Source: Ruminobacter sp964520475 (GTDB taxonomy: Bacteria; Pseudomonadota; Gammaproteobacteria; Enterobacterales; Succinivibrionaceae). Taken from it: a stretch of 64,000 nucleotides of DNA. Shown here in pieces: positions 1 through 8,046 of the stretch (within the stretch, counting starts at the first letter, position 1; each line of letters starts with the position of its first letter). The stretch lies in assembly GCA_964520475.1 (NCBI GenBank), contig CAZFNS010000001.1, positions 168,073 to 232,072 of the forward strand. Direction: 5' to 3'. The position numbers and the translations under genes were made by a program. The notes beneath the pieces were generated by a model, which saw only the letters and a list, made by a program, of their open reading frames with translations, was not told the origin of the DNA and made no database searches.

Positions 1-79
1 GAAGGAACGTACGCCGAGGCGTAAGCAAAGCGGAGAAAGAATACGGCGCAAAGACGCGGAGAAAAGCAAACAAAAAAGT

Positions 80-109
80 TAAAGTAAAGTAAAGTAAATT
101 AAAGTAAGG
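80..109. repeat. pentanucleotide tandem repeat (TAAAG)
   Basis: Six head-to-tail 5-bp units lie upstream of ssb: three perfect TAAAG copies, then TAAAT, TAAAG and TAAGG. The stretch is AT-rich in an otherwise GC-rich window. Units of this size can slip during replication. The repeat starts about 165 bp before the ssb ATG, so any effect would be on transcription and not on reading frame. The left edge of the window prevents me from saying which gene lies further upstream. Confidence 0.75.
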
Positions 110-246
110 TCAACACGGAGAAGCAAGGTCAGAGCGGGGTTTTGAAGTCATTTATATCGCAGTTCGGATTTAAGTCAGTTTCTTAAGTTTCGTTTTCGCA
201 TCGTTTTTATTTGGGAAGATTCAGGTTTAGGCAGGAGGAAATCATT

Positions 247-1083
247 ATGTCGGGACGCGGAGTCAACAAGGTTATTTTGCTGGGCAATCTGGCGGCGGAT
301 CCGGATTACCGGATCCTGAGCAACGGGGACAACTGCATGGCCACGGTGAACATGGCCACCAACGAGTCGTACAAGGATCAGCAGGGGGTCATGCAGGACA
401 GGACCGAATGGCACCGCCTCGTTTTCTGGGGCCGGCTGGCCGAGATAGCCCACACGTACCTGCGCAAGGGCGCGCAGATTTACGTCGAGGGCAAAATCAG
501 GACCCGCAACTACGAGGATCAGAGCGGGCAGCGCCGCTACATCACCGAAATTCAGGTCACGGAGATGCAGATGCTCGGCTCCAAGGCGCAGAGCCAGCAG
601 GACGCCGGGTACCAGAACCAGAATTACGGGTCGTCTTACGGCGGCCAGGGCGGCGGCTATCAGAACCGCCAGTACGGCGGCCAGTACGAGAGCCAGTACG
701 AGGGTCAGAACGGCCAGTACGGCGGGCAGTACGGCAGGAGCCAGGGCCAGTACGGCGGTCAGGGCCAGTACGGCGGCCAGTCCTCATACCGCGGCGGGGG
801 ATACGGCAGGCAGCAGCCCGACGCCGCGCCGTCCCAGGGCTACGGCGGAGCGCCCGTGCCTCCCGTCCCGCCGGCTCCGGCCTACGGCGGCGCGCCCCTG
901 CCTCCGCTGCCGCAGGCCCCGGGGGAAAGCGCGGGCGCCGACGCCGGCAAAAACCGGGGAGAGCAGCAGACGCCGGGCAATCTGAACCTCAGCCAGGCGC
1001 GGACTCCGGACAAGGAGCAGGTTCCGAAGGAGCCCGACATGCCCCAGACCCAGAAGTTCGACGAAGGGGATCTGCCCTTCTAG
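247..1083 (+). CDS. ssb: single-stranded DNA-binding protein SSB
   Basis: SSB coats single-stranded DNA during replication, recombination and repair and recruits partner proteins. The 278-residue product has an N-terminal OB-fold of about 110 residues (starts MSGRGVNKVILLGNL; EWHRLVFWGRLAEIA and YVEGKIRTRNY are typical). A long linker of QYGGQ-type repeats follows, then a Pro-rich part, and the acidic tip ends in DEGDLPF, the usual partner-binding peptide. E. coli SSB has 178 residues, so the linker is enlarged. I chose the ATG at 247 because AGGAGG lies just upstream; an in-frame TTG at 211 has no such site. A strong terminator follows. Confidence 0.96.
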   Translation: MSGRGVNKVILLGNLAADPDYRILSNGDNCMATVNMATNESYKDQQGVMQDRTEWHRLVFWGRLAEIAHTYLRKGAQIYVEGKIRTRNYEDQSGQRRYITEIQVTEMQMLGSKAQSQQDAGYQNQNYGSSYGGQGGGYQNRQYGGQYESQYEGQNGQYGGQYGRSQGQYGGQGQYGGQSSYRGGGYGRQQPDAAPSQGYGGAPVPPVPPAPAYGGAPLPPLPQAPGESAGADAGKNRGEQQTPGNLNLSQARTPDKEQVPKEPDMPQTQKFDEGDLPF

Positions 1084-1107
1084 GAACGCGGGCGCGGCGC
1101 GCCGGTT

Positions 1108-1137
1108 CCGGCCCGGGGTTTCCCCGGGCCGGATTTT
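1108..1137 (+). terminator. rho-independent terminator of ssb
   Basis: A perfect 11-bp stem (CCGGCCCGGGG with its complement) and a 3-nt loop is followed by ATTTTCGTTT, 25 bp after the ssb stop codon. It separates ssb from the lptD promoter. Confidence 0.85.
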
Positions 1138-1203
1138 CGTTTCCGGGCGGACGGGCGCGGCTCCGCTCCGGGGCCGCCCGCCCCGGCCCGCGGCCCGCCC
1201 CGC

Positions 1204-1232
1204 CTGACAACGCATGAAAAATGTGGTATATT
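1204..1232 (+). promoter_or_regulatory. sigma-70 promoter of lptD operon
   Basis: CTGACA (1204-1209) and TATATT (1227-1232) are separated by exactly 17 bp, each matching the consensus at 5 of 6 positions. Transcription would begin near 1239. This excludes the in-frame TTG at 1231 as the lptD start. Confidence 0.75.
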
Positions 1233-1305
1233 GTTCGAGTCCCGCGGGGCCCGGGAGATCGCCCCATGCCTTTCCGGCATCTTCGCTTTTTCAAGGTTTA
1301 AGTCG

Positions 1306-3690
1306 GTGTTTAAACATTACGGAAAAATCCTTCTGGCCATAGCCGCGTCCTCCGTATGCGCGGGAGCGGGGGCGGACGGCGCCGCGCCCGTTCCGGACTC
1401 CGGGAACGGCGCGTTCATGCAGGTGACCGACTACGACAAAAGGTGCTACGGGGACGTGCCCGAGTACGTGGCCCCGGACCGGCGCGAGGACGTGAGGAAA
1501 GTGCCGATTTCGATCTCCTCGGACAGCATGCAGTCCAACATCAGAACCGGCATCAATTATTCGGGCAACGTCGAGATCGTGCAGGGGCGCAAAACCCTGA
1601 AGGCGGACGAAACGACCTTCAACCAGGCCACCCAGGAAATGACCGCCTCCGGCAACATCCACTACCAGGACGGGGAGATAACGGTCCGCAGCCCCAATTC
1701 GCTGTACACCAACCTCGACACGAACCAGACCGAGCTCAACGACGCGGTTTACCAGATAAACGGCACGGTCGTCCGGGGCAAGACCAGGAAGGCCGTCCTC
1801 AACAACGGGGAAAAGACCATCACCCTGCACGACGCCTCGGTGACGACCTGTCCCGCCGACCAGGAGTCCTGGTCCCTCGAGTCCGACAAAATCAGCATCG
1901 ACCAGTCCAAGGTGTTCGGCGAGGCGTACAACACGGTGTTCCGCTTTTACGACGTTCCCCTGCTGTACCTGCCCTACTTCAACTTCCCGGTCAAGAACGT
2001 GCGGAAATCGGGGCTCCTGTACCCGGACATCGAATACACCTCCACGGACGGCGGCATGCTGACCATGCCCGTTTACTGGAACATCGCGCCCAACTACGAC
2101 TTCACCTACAGTCCCAAGATCATCTCGAGAAGGGGGCTGCTGAACACAGGCGAGTTCCGCTACATGCCCTTCCGGGACACGTCCGGCATCCTGTACGCGC
2201 AGTACATCAACCACGACCGGCGCGACGCCCCCGACGGCAGGCCCAATCCCCGGGAAAGATGGCTGGTCAACTTAAGGCACGGCAGCTACTTCCTCGGCCG
2301 CGACCTGGGCGTGGAGATCGACTACACGCGGATACGCGACAAGGATTACAACTACGTCAAGGACTTCGACCCGGACATAACCGAGCCGATCGACAACCAG
2401 CTGGTCAAGTCGGGCCGGGTCTTCTACGACGCGGACAGGCTGGAGGCGTCCGTCCTGTACCTGCAGTACCAGCAGCTGGTTCCGGAGATCTACCGGACCG
2501 GGCTCCCCTTCAAGCTGATGCCCCGCGTCGAGCTGGGCTGGCACGACACCCCCGCGTCCTTCCTCAGCTACGGCGGGAATTTCGAGTATTCGCGGTTCCA
2601 GCTGGATCATTTCGAGAGGCAGCGGGGCTATAAGGGCGAGCGCTACCACTTCCAGCCGGAAATCGAGATTCCGTTCGTCAACAACGAGGGGCTGGAGATC
2701 CGGGCCGCCGGGCGGGGCTTCATCACGCACTACAACCAGAACATCCCGGCGTCGCTGAGCCCGGTGTACACGTTCTACGGCTTCGGCCCCGGGACGCTCG
2801 ACGATTCCGTCACCCGGTACCTGTACGAGGCGGAAGTGTACGGCAAGGCGGTGTTCGTGAACGACCGGGGCCCGTTCGTCATGACGGTGGAGCCGGAAGT
2901 CCAGTACATGTACATACCGTACAAGGATCAGAGCGGCATCGGCATATACGACAGCACCGACCGGGTGTACGACTTCTATTCCCTCTTCAGCTACAAGAAA
3001 TACGCCGGCATCGACCGCATCGCCGACACCAACCGGATAAGCTACGGCGTCACCTACCGGATTTTCGACCGCGACTACCGGGAGAAACTGCGGTTCAACC
3101 TGGGGCAGGGCTACGATTTCCGCAGCCAGAAGATGAATTTCTATCCCGACTTCAACGTCAGCTCGTACCCGCGCACGCCCGTCGCGGCCAGCCTGAACCT
3201 GAGCCTGTGGGACTACCTTTCGGCGAACGGCGGCATGGTGTACAACACGGAGAGGCGGGAAACGTCCACCTGGTACACGCAGGTGAACGGCATGTACGAG
3301 GACTTCAAGGCGCAGCTTTCCTACCGGTACATGCGCGACGGCAACCGGACGGTCAACGCGGACATCATCGACCTCAAGCAGCTCGGCGGCACGGTGAGCT
3401 TTCCGATCACCGCGGACGTCAAGGGCATAGCGGCCATGTACTACGACCTCGAGCAGCACCACAACATCGACCAGAAGCTCGCCCTGAAGTACGAGTCGTG
3501 CTGCTACAGCGTGGGTTTCAAGGTCGAGAGGTACAAAAAGCCCGACAACTACACCCTCACCGCCAAAAGCGAAACGAAGGTCGGGGTGTTCTTCGAGCTC
3601 AAGGGCCTGACCGAGCCGGCGGAGAACAACACGTTCAACCCGGAAACCAAGCTGATTCCCTACAACGAAACGATCAATCTGAACAGATAG
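1306..3690 (+). CDS. lptD: LPS-assembly outer membrane protein LptD
   Basis: LptD is the outer-membrane barrel that, with LptE, inserts lipopolysaccharide into the outer leaflet. From the GTG at 1306 the product is 794 residues, close to the family norm, and starts with a signal peptide (hydrophobic ILLAIAASSVCAGAGA). An OstA-type periplasmic domain follows (ISSDSMQSNI, EIVQGRKTLKADE), then a long barrel rich in alternating Tyr and Asp. Cys in DKRCYG and the Cys-Cys pair in YESCCYSVGF fit the disulfide-forming cysteines of the family. The in-frame TTG at 1231 lies inside the -10 box, so 1306 is preferred. surA follows after 10 bp. Confidence 0.95.
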   Translation: MFKHYGKILLAIAASSVCAGAGADGAAPVPDSGNGAFMQVTDYDKRCYGDVPEYVAPDRREDVRKVPISISSDSMQSNIRTGINYSGNVEIVQGRKTLKADETTFNQATQEMTASGNIHYQDGEITVRSPNSLYTNLDTNQTELNDAVYQINGTVVRGKTRKAVLNNGEKTITLHDASVTTCPADQESWSLESDKISIDQSKVFGEAYNTVFRFYDVPLLYLPYFNFPVKNVRKSGLLYPDIEYTSTDGGMLTMPVYWNIAPNYDFTYSPKIISRRGLLNTGEFRYMPFRDTSGILYAQYINHDRRDAPDGRPNPRERWLVNLRHGSYFLGRDLGVEIDYTRIRDKDYNYVKDFDPDITEPIDNQLVKSGRVFYDADRLEASVLYLQYQQLVPEIYRTGLPFKLMPRVELGWHDTPASFLSYGGNFEYSRFQLDHFERQRGYKGERYHFQPEIEIPFVNNEGLEIRAAGRGFITHYNQNIPASLSPVYTFYGFGPGTLDDSVTRYLYEAEVYGKAVFVNDRGPFVMTVEPEVQYMYIPYKDQSGIGIYDSTDRVYDFYSLFSYKKYAGIDRIADTNRISYGVTYRIFDRDYREKLRFNLGQGYDFRSQKMNFYPDFNVSSYPRTPVAASLNLSLWDYLSANGGMVYNTERRETSTWYTQVNGMYEDFKAQLSYRYMRDGNRTVNADIIDLKQLGGTVSFPITADVKGIAAMYYDLEQHHNIDQKLALKYESCCYSVGFKVERYKKPDNYTLTAKSETKVGVFFELKGLTEPAENNTFNPETKLIPYNETINLNR

Positions 3691-3700
3691 GATTTTTACG

Positions 3701-4999
3701 ATGTCATACCAACCGCTTCTCAGAACGGCCGCCGCGGCGGCTCTCGCCGCCGTCCTCCTCGCCGCGCCGGCCGGCGCGGCGGAGTACCTGGTGGACCGGA
3801 CCGTGGCCATCGCGGGGGACGAGGCGATTTTATTCAGCGATCTGAACGCCGAGATTGTCAAGTACAAGCAGTTCCTGAAATCCAAGAACGCCGAGATGCC
3901 CCCGGACGACATCCTGCGGAAAAACGTGCTGGATCAGCTCATCACCCGCCGGCTGGTCCTGCAGCTGGCCGCGAAAAACAACATCGAGATCAGCGACACC
4001 GACCTTGACCGGGCGATAACCCAGATCGCCGAGCGGGCCGGCACGACCCCGGAGAAGCTCATGGACGGGTACCGGGCCACGGGGCTCAGCGACGCGGCGA
4101 TCCGGAATTCCATCCGGGAAGACATCATCATCGACGAAATCAGGCAGAGCCAGGTGCGCAACCGCATCCGCATTTCCGACGAGGAAGTGAACCAGCTCGC
4201 GGACGTGCTCAAGCAGCAGGCCGCGCACATGCTCACCTACCATCTGGCGGTAATCAACTTCGTCCTGCCCGTCTCGCCCACCCCGGCGCAGACCGACGCG
4301 GCCAACCGCAAGGTCAGCCAGCTCATGAGGGAACTGCACGCGGGCCTGCCCTTCGCCGACGCCGCCCGGAAGTACTCCGAGACTGGCAACGCCGTCGACG
4401 GCGGGGACATCGGCAAGCTCACCATCAACGAGATCCCGCCCTTCGCGGCCGCCGCCGTTTCCCGGGCCTCCGCGGGCGACGTGCTCGGGCCCGTCAAGAC
4501 GGACCGGGGCCTCACCGTCATCAAGGTGTACGAAATCGAAAAGCTGAAACCCGAGCCGATCGAGCAGGTGAAGGTCCGGCACATCCTCCTCACCACCAAC
4601 GTGATTTTCGACGACGAGGCGGCGGAGAGCCGCCTGAAGACCCTGAGAAACGAGATCATAAACGGCGGGAGGAAGTTCGACGAGACCGCCCGGATGTACT
4701 CGAACGATCCCGGAACCTCCTACAACGGCGGGCTCATGGACTGGATGAACCCCGAAGTGTTCGACCCGCGCTTCCGCGACGCCGTGGCCAAGCTGCAGCC
4801 CGGGGAAATCAGCGAGCCGTTCCGCAGCGGCTTCGGCTGGCACATCGCCGAGCTCATCGACCGGAAGGTCGACACCGACTCGATCGAGGCCTACAAGATC
4901 AAGGCGAGGGAAATAATCTCCAACCGCTCGCTCATGGAAGAGAGCGAAAAGTGGGAACGGGAACTCCGGGACTCCTCCTACATCAAAATCCTGAATTAG
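3701..4999 (+). CDS. surA: periplasmic chaperone/peptidyl-prolyl isomerase SurA
   Basis: SurA escorts outer-membrane proteins, including LptD, through the periplasm. The 432-residue product begins with a signal peptide ending near APAGAAEYL. A SurA N-terminal chaperone domain follows (VDRTVAIAGDEAILFSDL), then two parvulin-type domains. The second parvulin domain is well conserved (KVRHILLTTN, GGLMDWM, PFRSGFGWHIAEL); the first is more divergent (YHLAVINFVLPV). It lies 10 bp downstream of lptD, the conserved arrangement. pdxA, which often follows, is missing and rsmA comes next. Confidence 0.95.
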   Translation: MSYQPLLRTAAAAALAAVLLAAPAGAAEYLVDRTVAIAGDEAILFSDLNAEIVKYKQFLKSKNAEMPPDDILRKNVLDQLITRRLVLQLAAKNNIEISDTDLDRAITQIAERAGTTPEKLMDGYRATGLSDAAIRNSIREDIIIDEIRQSQVRNRIRISDEEVNQLADVLKQQAAHMLTYHLAVINFVLPVSPTPAQTDAANRKVSQLMRELHAGLPFADAARKYSETGNAVDGGDIGKLTINEIPPFAAAAVSRASAGDVLGPVKTDRGLTVIKVYEIEKLKPEPIEQVKVRHILLTTNVIFDDEAAESRLKTLRNEIINGGRKFDETARMYSNDPGTSYNGGLMDWMNPEVFDPRFRDAVAKLQPGEISEPFRSGFGWHIAELIDRKVDTDSIEAYKIKAREIISNRSLMEESEKWERELRDSSYIKILN

Positions 5000-5033
5000 C
5001 CCCGGCCGCCCGGCATTTTACGGAGAAGCAGGC

Positions 5034-5855
5034 ATGACGCGAGATTTGGTGACGGACGGGCACGCGGCCCGCAGGCGGTTCGGCCAGAACTTCCTCCGGG
5101 ATCCGCGCGTGATCGCCGGCATCGTCGGGGCCCTGAACCCTTCCCCGGACGACAACATCGCCGAGATCGGCCCCGGCCTCGGGGCCCTCACCGTCCCCGT
5201 GAGCGCGAGGGTGCGGAAGCTCCGCGTGATCGAGCTCGACCGGGACCTCGCCGCGCGGCTGCGCGACGACCCCGGGCTCGCGCCGCGGCTCGAGATCCAC
5301 GAGGCCGACGCCCTCAGATTCGATTTCCGTTCCGTCGCCTCCCCGGAAAACCCCGTGAGGATCTTCGGCAACCTGCCCTACAACATCTCGACCCCGCTCA
5401 TGCTGCGGCTTTTCGCCCAGACCGACGTCATCAGGGACATGCATTTCATGCTGCAGAAGGAAGTCGCGCTGCGGCTCGCGGCCGCGCCGGGCTCCAAGGA
5501 CTACGGCCGCCTGTCGGTGATCACCCAGTACCACTGCCGGGTCATCCCGGTGATGGAGGTCGCGCCCGGCGCTTTCCGCCCCGTCCCCAAGGTCACCAGC
5601 GCGGTGGTCAGGCTCGTCCCCCACGCCGTCAAGCCGTGCGAGGCCCGGGACGTGAAGAAGCTCGAGCAGGTTCTCGCCGCGGCCTTCGGCCAGCGGCGCA
5701 AGGCCCTGCGCAACAGCCTCGGGGCCCTCTTCACCGGCGCCGAGCTGGAGCGGTGCGGCGTAAGCCCCGGCGCGCGCGCCGAAAACATCCCGCCCGCGGG
5801 CTACTGCCGGCTGGCGGATTATCTGACGGAGCGGGAAAGCGGTTCAAACGGATGA
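5034..5855 (+). CDS. rsmA: 16S rRNA (adenine1518/1519-N6)-dimethyltransferase RsmA (KsgA)
   Basis: RsmA dimethylates two adjacent adenines in helix 45 of 16S rRNA late in 30S maturation. The 273-residue protein shows RRFGQNFLRD at the N-terminus, the SAM-binding motif AEIGPGLGALT, the acidic residue in IELDRDLAARL, and the catalytic FGNLPYNIS motif. The C-terminal domain carries FGQRRKALRNSL. The length equals that of the E. coli enzyme. The stop codon overlaps the coaE start (ATGA), which indicates translational coupling. Confidence 0.97.
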   Translation: MTRDLVTDGHAARRRFGQNFLRDPRVIAGIVGALNPSPDDNIAEIGPGLGALTVPVSARVRKLRVIELDRDLAARLRDDPGLAPRLEIHEADALRFDFRSVASPENPVRIFGNLPYNISTPLMLRLFAQTDVIRDMHFMLQKEVALRLAAAPGSKDYGRLSVITQYHCRVIPVMEVAPGAFRPVPKVTSAVVRLVPHAVKPCEARDVKKLEQVLAAAFGQRRKALRNSLGALFTGAELERCGVSPGARAENIPPAGYCRLADYLTERESGSNG

Positions 5856-6475
5856 AAAACGCCTGGATACTCGGCCTGACCGGAGGAATCGGCTCCGGGA
5901 AGAGCACGGTCGGAAATTTTCTCGCGGAGTTCGGCTGCGGCCTTGTGGACGCCGATGTGTGCGCGCGCGAGGCGGTGGCTCCCGGCACGGAGGGTCTCGC
6001 CGGCCTGACCGGCCGCTTCGGCCCCGGGATCCTGCGCGGAGACGGCACCCTCGACCGCGCCAGACTCAGGACCGTGGTTTTCACGGACCCGGACAGCCTC
6101 GACTTCGTAAACGCCCTCCTCCATCCCCTGATCGGCCGGATCATCGCCGAGCGGCTCGCCCGCCCGGAGGGGGCGTACACCGTGCTGATGGCGCCCCTCC
6201 TGTTCGAGAAGGGCCTCGACCGGCTGACCGACCGCGTGCTCTGCATGGACATCGGCGAGGAGGTCCAGATCGCCCGGACCATGGAGCGGGACGGCTGCAG
6301 CCGGGAGATCGCCGCCGCCATCATCAGGCGCCAGTGGCCGGCCGAACGGCGGCGGGCGCGCAGCGACGACGTCCTGGTGTCCGATTTCCCGACCCTCGCG
6401 GAGCTGAAGGAAGCCGTGCGCGCGCTCCATCGCAAATACCTCGCCCTGAGCGGGGGAGGAGGGCAGGCGCGGTGA
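5852..6475 (+). CDS. coaE: dephospho-CoA kinase CoaE
   Basis: CoaE phosphorylates the 3' hydroxyl of dephospho-CoA in the last step of coenzyme A synthesis. The 207-residue product starts MKNAWILGLTGGIGSGKST with an intact P-loop. It carries VDADVCAREAVAPG and the conserved HPLIGRI and APLLFEKGLD segments. The ATG overlaps the rsmA stop by 4 nt, and the stop overlaps the GTG of yacG. The pairing with yacG is common in gammaproteobacteria, although zapD, normally between them in E. coli, is missing. Confidence 0.96.
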   Translation: MKNAWILGLTGGIGSGKSTVGNFLAEFGCGLVDADVCAREAVAPGTEGLAGLTGRFGPGILRGDGTLDRARLRTVVFTDPDSLDFVNALLHPLIGRIIAERLARPEGAYTVLMAPLLFEKGLDRLTDRVLCMDIGEEVQIARTMERDGCSREIAAAIIRRQWPAERRRARSDDVLVSDFPTLAELKEAVRALHRKYLALSGGGGQAR

Positions 6476-6693
6476 CGAAAGTCAGATGCCCCGCGTGCGG
6501 GCGGGAGACCGAATGGAGCCCGGCGAACCGGTACAGGCCCTTCTGTTCCGAAAGGTGCCGGACCGCCGACCTCGGCGGCTGGTTCTCCGAAAGGTACCGC
6601 ATTTCCTCCCCGGCCGCGCCGGAAGACCTCGAGGACGAAACCCTGGCCCGGGAACTCGAAGAAGCCCGGGAAAACGGCGCCCGCGAAAAATAA
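6472..6693 (+). CDS. yacG: DNA gyrase inhibitor / zinc-binding protein YacG
   Basis: This 73-residue zinc protein has the two knuckles of the YacG family, CPAC near residue 6 and CSERC near residue 26, and then the RTADLGGWFSERYRI segment. The C-terminal tail is acidic and charged. E. coli YacG (65 residues) binds GyrB and inhibits gyrase. The start is a GTG that overlaps the coaE stop (GTGA). Family assignment is firm; whether it inhibits gyrase here is inferred from homologues. Confidence 0.9.
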   Translation: MTKVRCPACGRETEWSPANRYRPFCSERCRTADLGGWFSERYRISSPAAPEDLEDETLARELEEARENGAREK

Positions 6694-6700
6694 ACCCCCC

Positions 6701-6745
6701 GAACCCGCGGTTTTACGCGGTTCCCGTCATTTTCTCCCTTTCGTT
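6701..6745 (+). terminator. possible weak terminator after yacG
   Basis: GAACCCGCG and CGCGGTTC can pair across a 6-nt loop (6701-6723), with one bulged base. A T-rich but interrupted tract follows (TTTTCTCCCTTTCG). It lies between yacG and the glgC promoter. The T-tract is poor, so confidence is limited. Confidence 0.4.
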
Positions 6746-6788
6746 AAAAAAAATAAAACCCCGGCTCACGGGAGGGCGGCGCGTGGGT

Positions 6789-6794
6789 TATAAT
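6789..6794 (+). promoter_or_regulatory. -10 element of glgC promoter
   Basis: A perfect TATAAT lies 34 bp before the glgC ATG. No good -35 box is visible at the right distance (GCTCAC is the best), so the promoter may need an activator. Confidence 0.5.
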
Positions 6795-6827
6795 TTATGA
6801 AGGGTTACTGTTTCTCGAGGTCTGCTT

Positions 6828-8045
6828 ATGGGTGGCGTTCTTGCAATGGTTCTGGCCGGCGGCGAGGGAACTCGCCTCCAGCCTCTCACGGTGTCCCGGT
6901 CGAAACCGGCGGTGCCGTTCGCGGGGAGTTACCGCCTGATCGATTTCGTGCTCAACAACTTCGTGAACTCGGACATCATCAGGATATTCGTGCTTACCCA
7001 GTTCAAAAGCCAGTCGCTGTACATGCACATCAAAAAGGGCTGGACGGTCAACGGCATTCCCGGATGCTTCATCGACCCCATCCCCGCTCAGATGATCCTG
7101 GGCAAAAGGTGGTACGACGGCACGGCGGACGCCATTTATCAGAACCTCAGCTTCATCAAGTACAACTCGCCCGAGCAGGTGTGCATCTTCGGCAGCGACC
7201 ACGTGTACAAGATGGACATCCGGCAGATGCTCAATTTCCACCGGAAAACCGGCGCGGTGCTGACGGTCTCCGCCATCAAGGTTCCCATCAGGCAGGCCAA
7301 AAGCTTCGGGGTCATCGAAGTGGACAAGGACTGGCGGATGATCGGGTTCGAGGAGAAGCCCCGCAACCCCAAGCCCATCCCCGGCGACCCGGAGTACGCC
7401 CTCGCGTCCATGGGCAACTATATCTTCGAGTCGGACACGCTCTACGAGGAGCTGGCCATTGATTCCGTCAGCGCGGAATCGTCCCACGACTTCGGCTGCG
7501 ACATCATCCCGGCCATCTTCCCCAAAAAGCCCGTGTACGTGTACAACTTCCTCGACAACCGCATCCCGAACGAGAAGACCCCGGGGTACTGGCGGGACGT
7601 CGGGAGCATCGACATGTACTGGCGGACGAGCATGGAGCTCCTCTCGCGGAATCCCGGCTTCGAGCTGCACAATCCCGACTGGCCGCTGCACACCAACTAC
7701 CCGCCCCTGCCGCCCGCCAACTTCATCGACACCGCCGACGTCAAGTGCTCCGTGTCCGAGAGCATGATCTCCTCGGGGTGCCGCGTCGTCGGGGCCACGG
7801 TGCACCACAGCATCTGCGGGTTCAACTGCCGCATCGGCGAGAGCGCGGAGGTCACCGATTCCGTGCTGCTCGGCGACGTGGACGTCGGAGCGGGCTGCGT
7901 CGTCAAGAAAGCCATCATCGACAAGCACGTCAGAATCGCCCCCGGGACGGTCATCGGGGTAAACCCCGAGCACGACCGCAACTTTTTCACCGTGTCCGAA
8001 GGAGGAGTCGCGGTGATACCCAAGGGCGCGAAGATAGGTTTCTGA
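6828..8045 (+). CDS. glgC: glucose-1-phosphate adenylyltransferase (ADP-glucose pyrophosphorylase)
   Basis: GlgC makes ADP-glucose from ATP and glucose-1-phosphate, the committed step of bacterial glycogen synthesis. The 405-residue protein has the nucleotide-binding GGEGTRLQPLT near the N-terminus, the GTADAIYQNL motif, FEEKP around residue 170, and a C-terminal left-handed beta-helix with hexapeptide repeats. It is slightly shorter than the E. coli enzyme (431 residues), mostly at the N-terminus. The ATG is followed directly by MGGVLAMVLAGG. glgA starts 2 bp after its stop, so the two form an operon. Confidence 0.96.
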   Translation: MGGVLAMVLAGGEGTRLQPLTVSRSKPAVPFAGSYRLIDFVLNNFVNSDIIRIFVLTQFKSQSLYMHIKKGWTVNGIPGCFIDPIPAQMILGKRWYDGTADAIYQNLSFIKYNSPEQVCIFGSDHVYKMDIRQMLNFHRKTGAVLTVSAIKVPIRQAKSFGVIEVDKDWRMIGFEEKPRNPKPIPGDPEYALASMGNYIFESDTLYEELAIDSVSAESSHDFGCDIIPAIFPKKPVYVYNFLDNRIPNEKTPGYWRDVGSIDMYWRTSMELLSRNPGFELHNPDWPLHTNYPPLPPANFIDTADVKCSVSESMISSGCRVVGATVHHSICGFNCRIGESAEVTDSVLLGDVDVGAGCVVKKAIIDKHVRIAPGTVIGVNPEHDRNFFTVSEGGVAVIPKGAKIGF

Positions 8046-8046
8046 T

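Noticed and set aside
610..800. CRISPR-like or minisatellite repeat in ssb
   Set aside because: The repetition is coding: it encodes degenerate QYGGQ units with variable spacing, and has no spacers of uniform length.
1231..1305. Upstream TTG start of lptD
   Set aside because: The codon lies within the TATATT -10 box of a good promoter, so it would not be in the mRNA.
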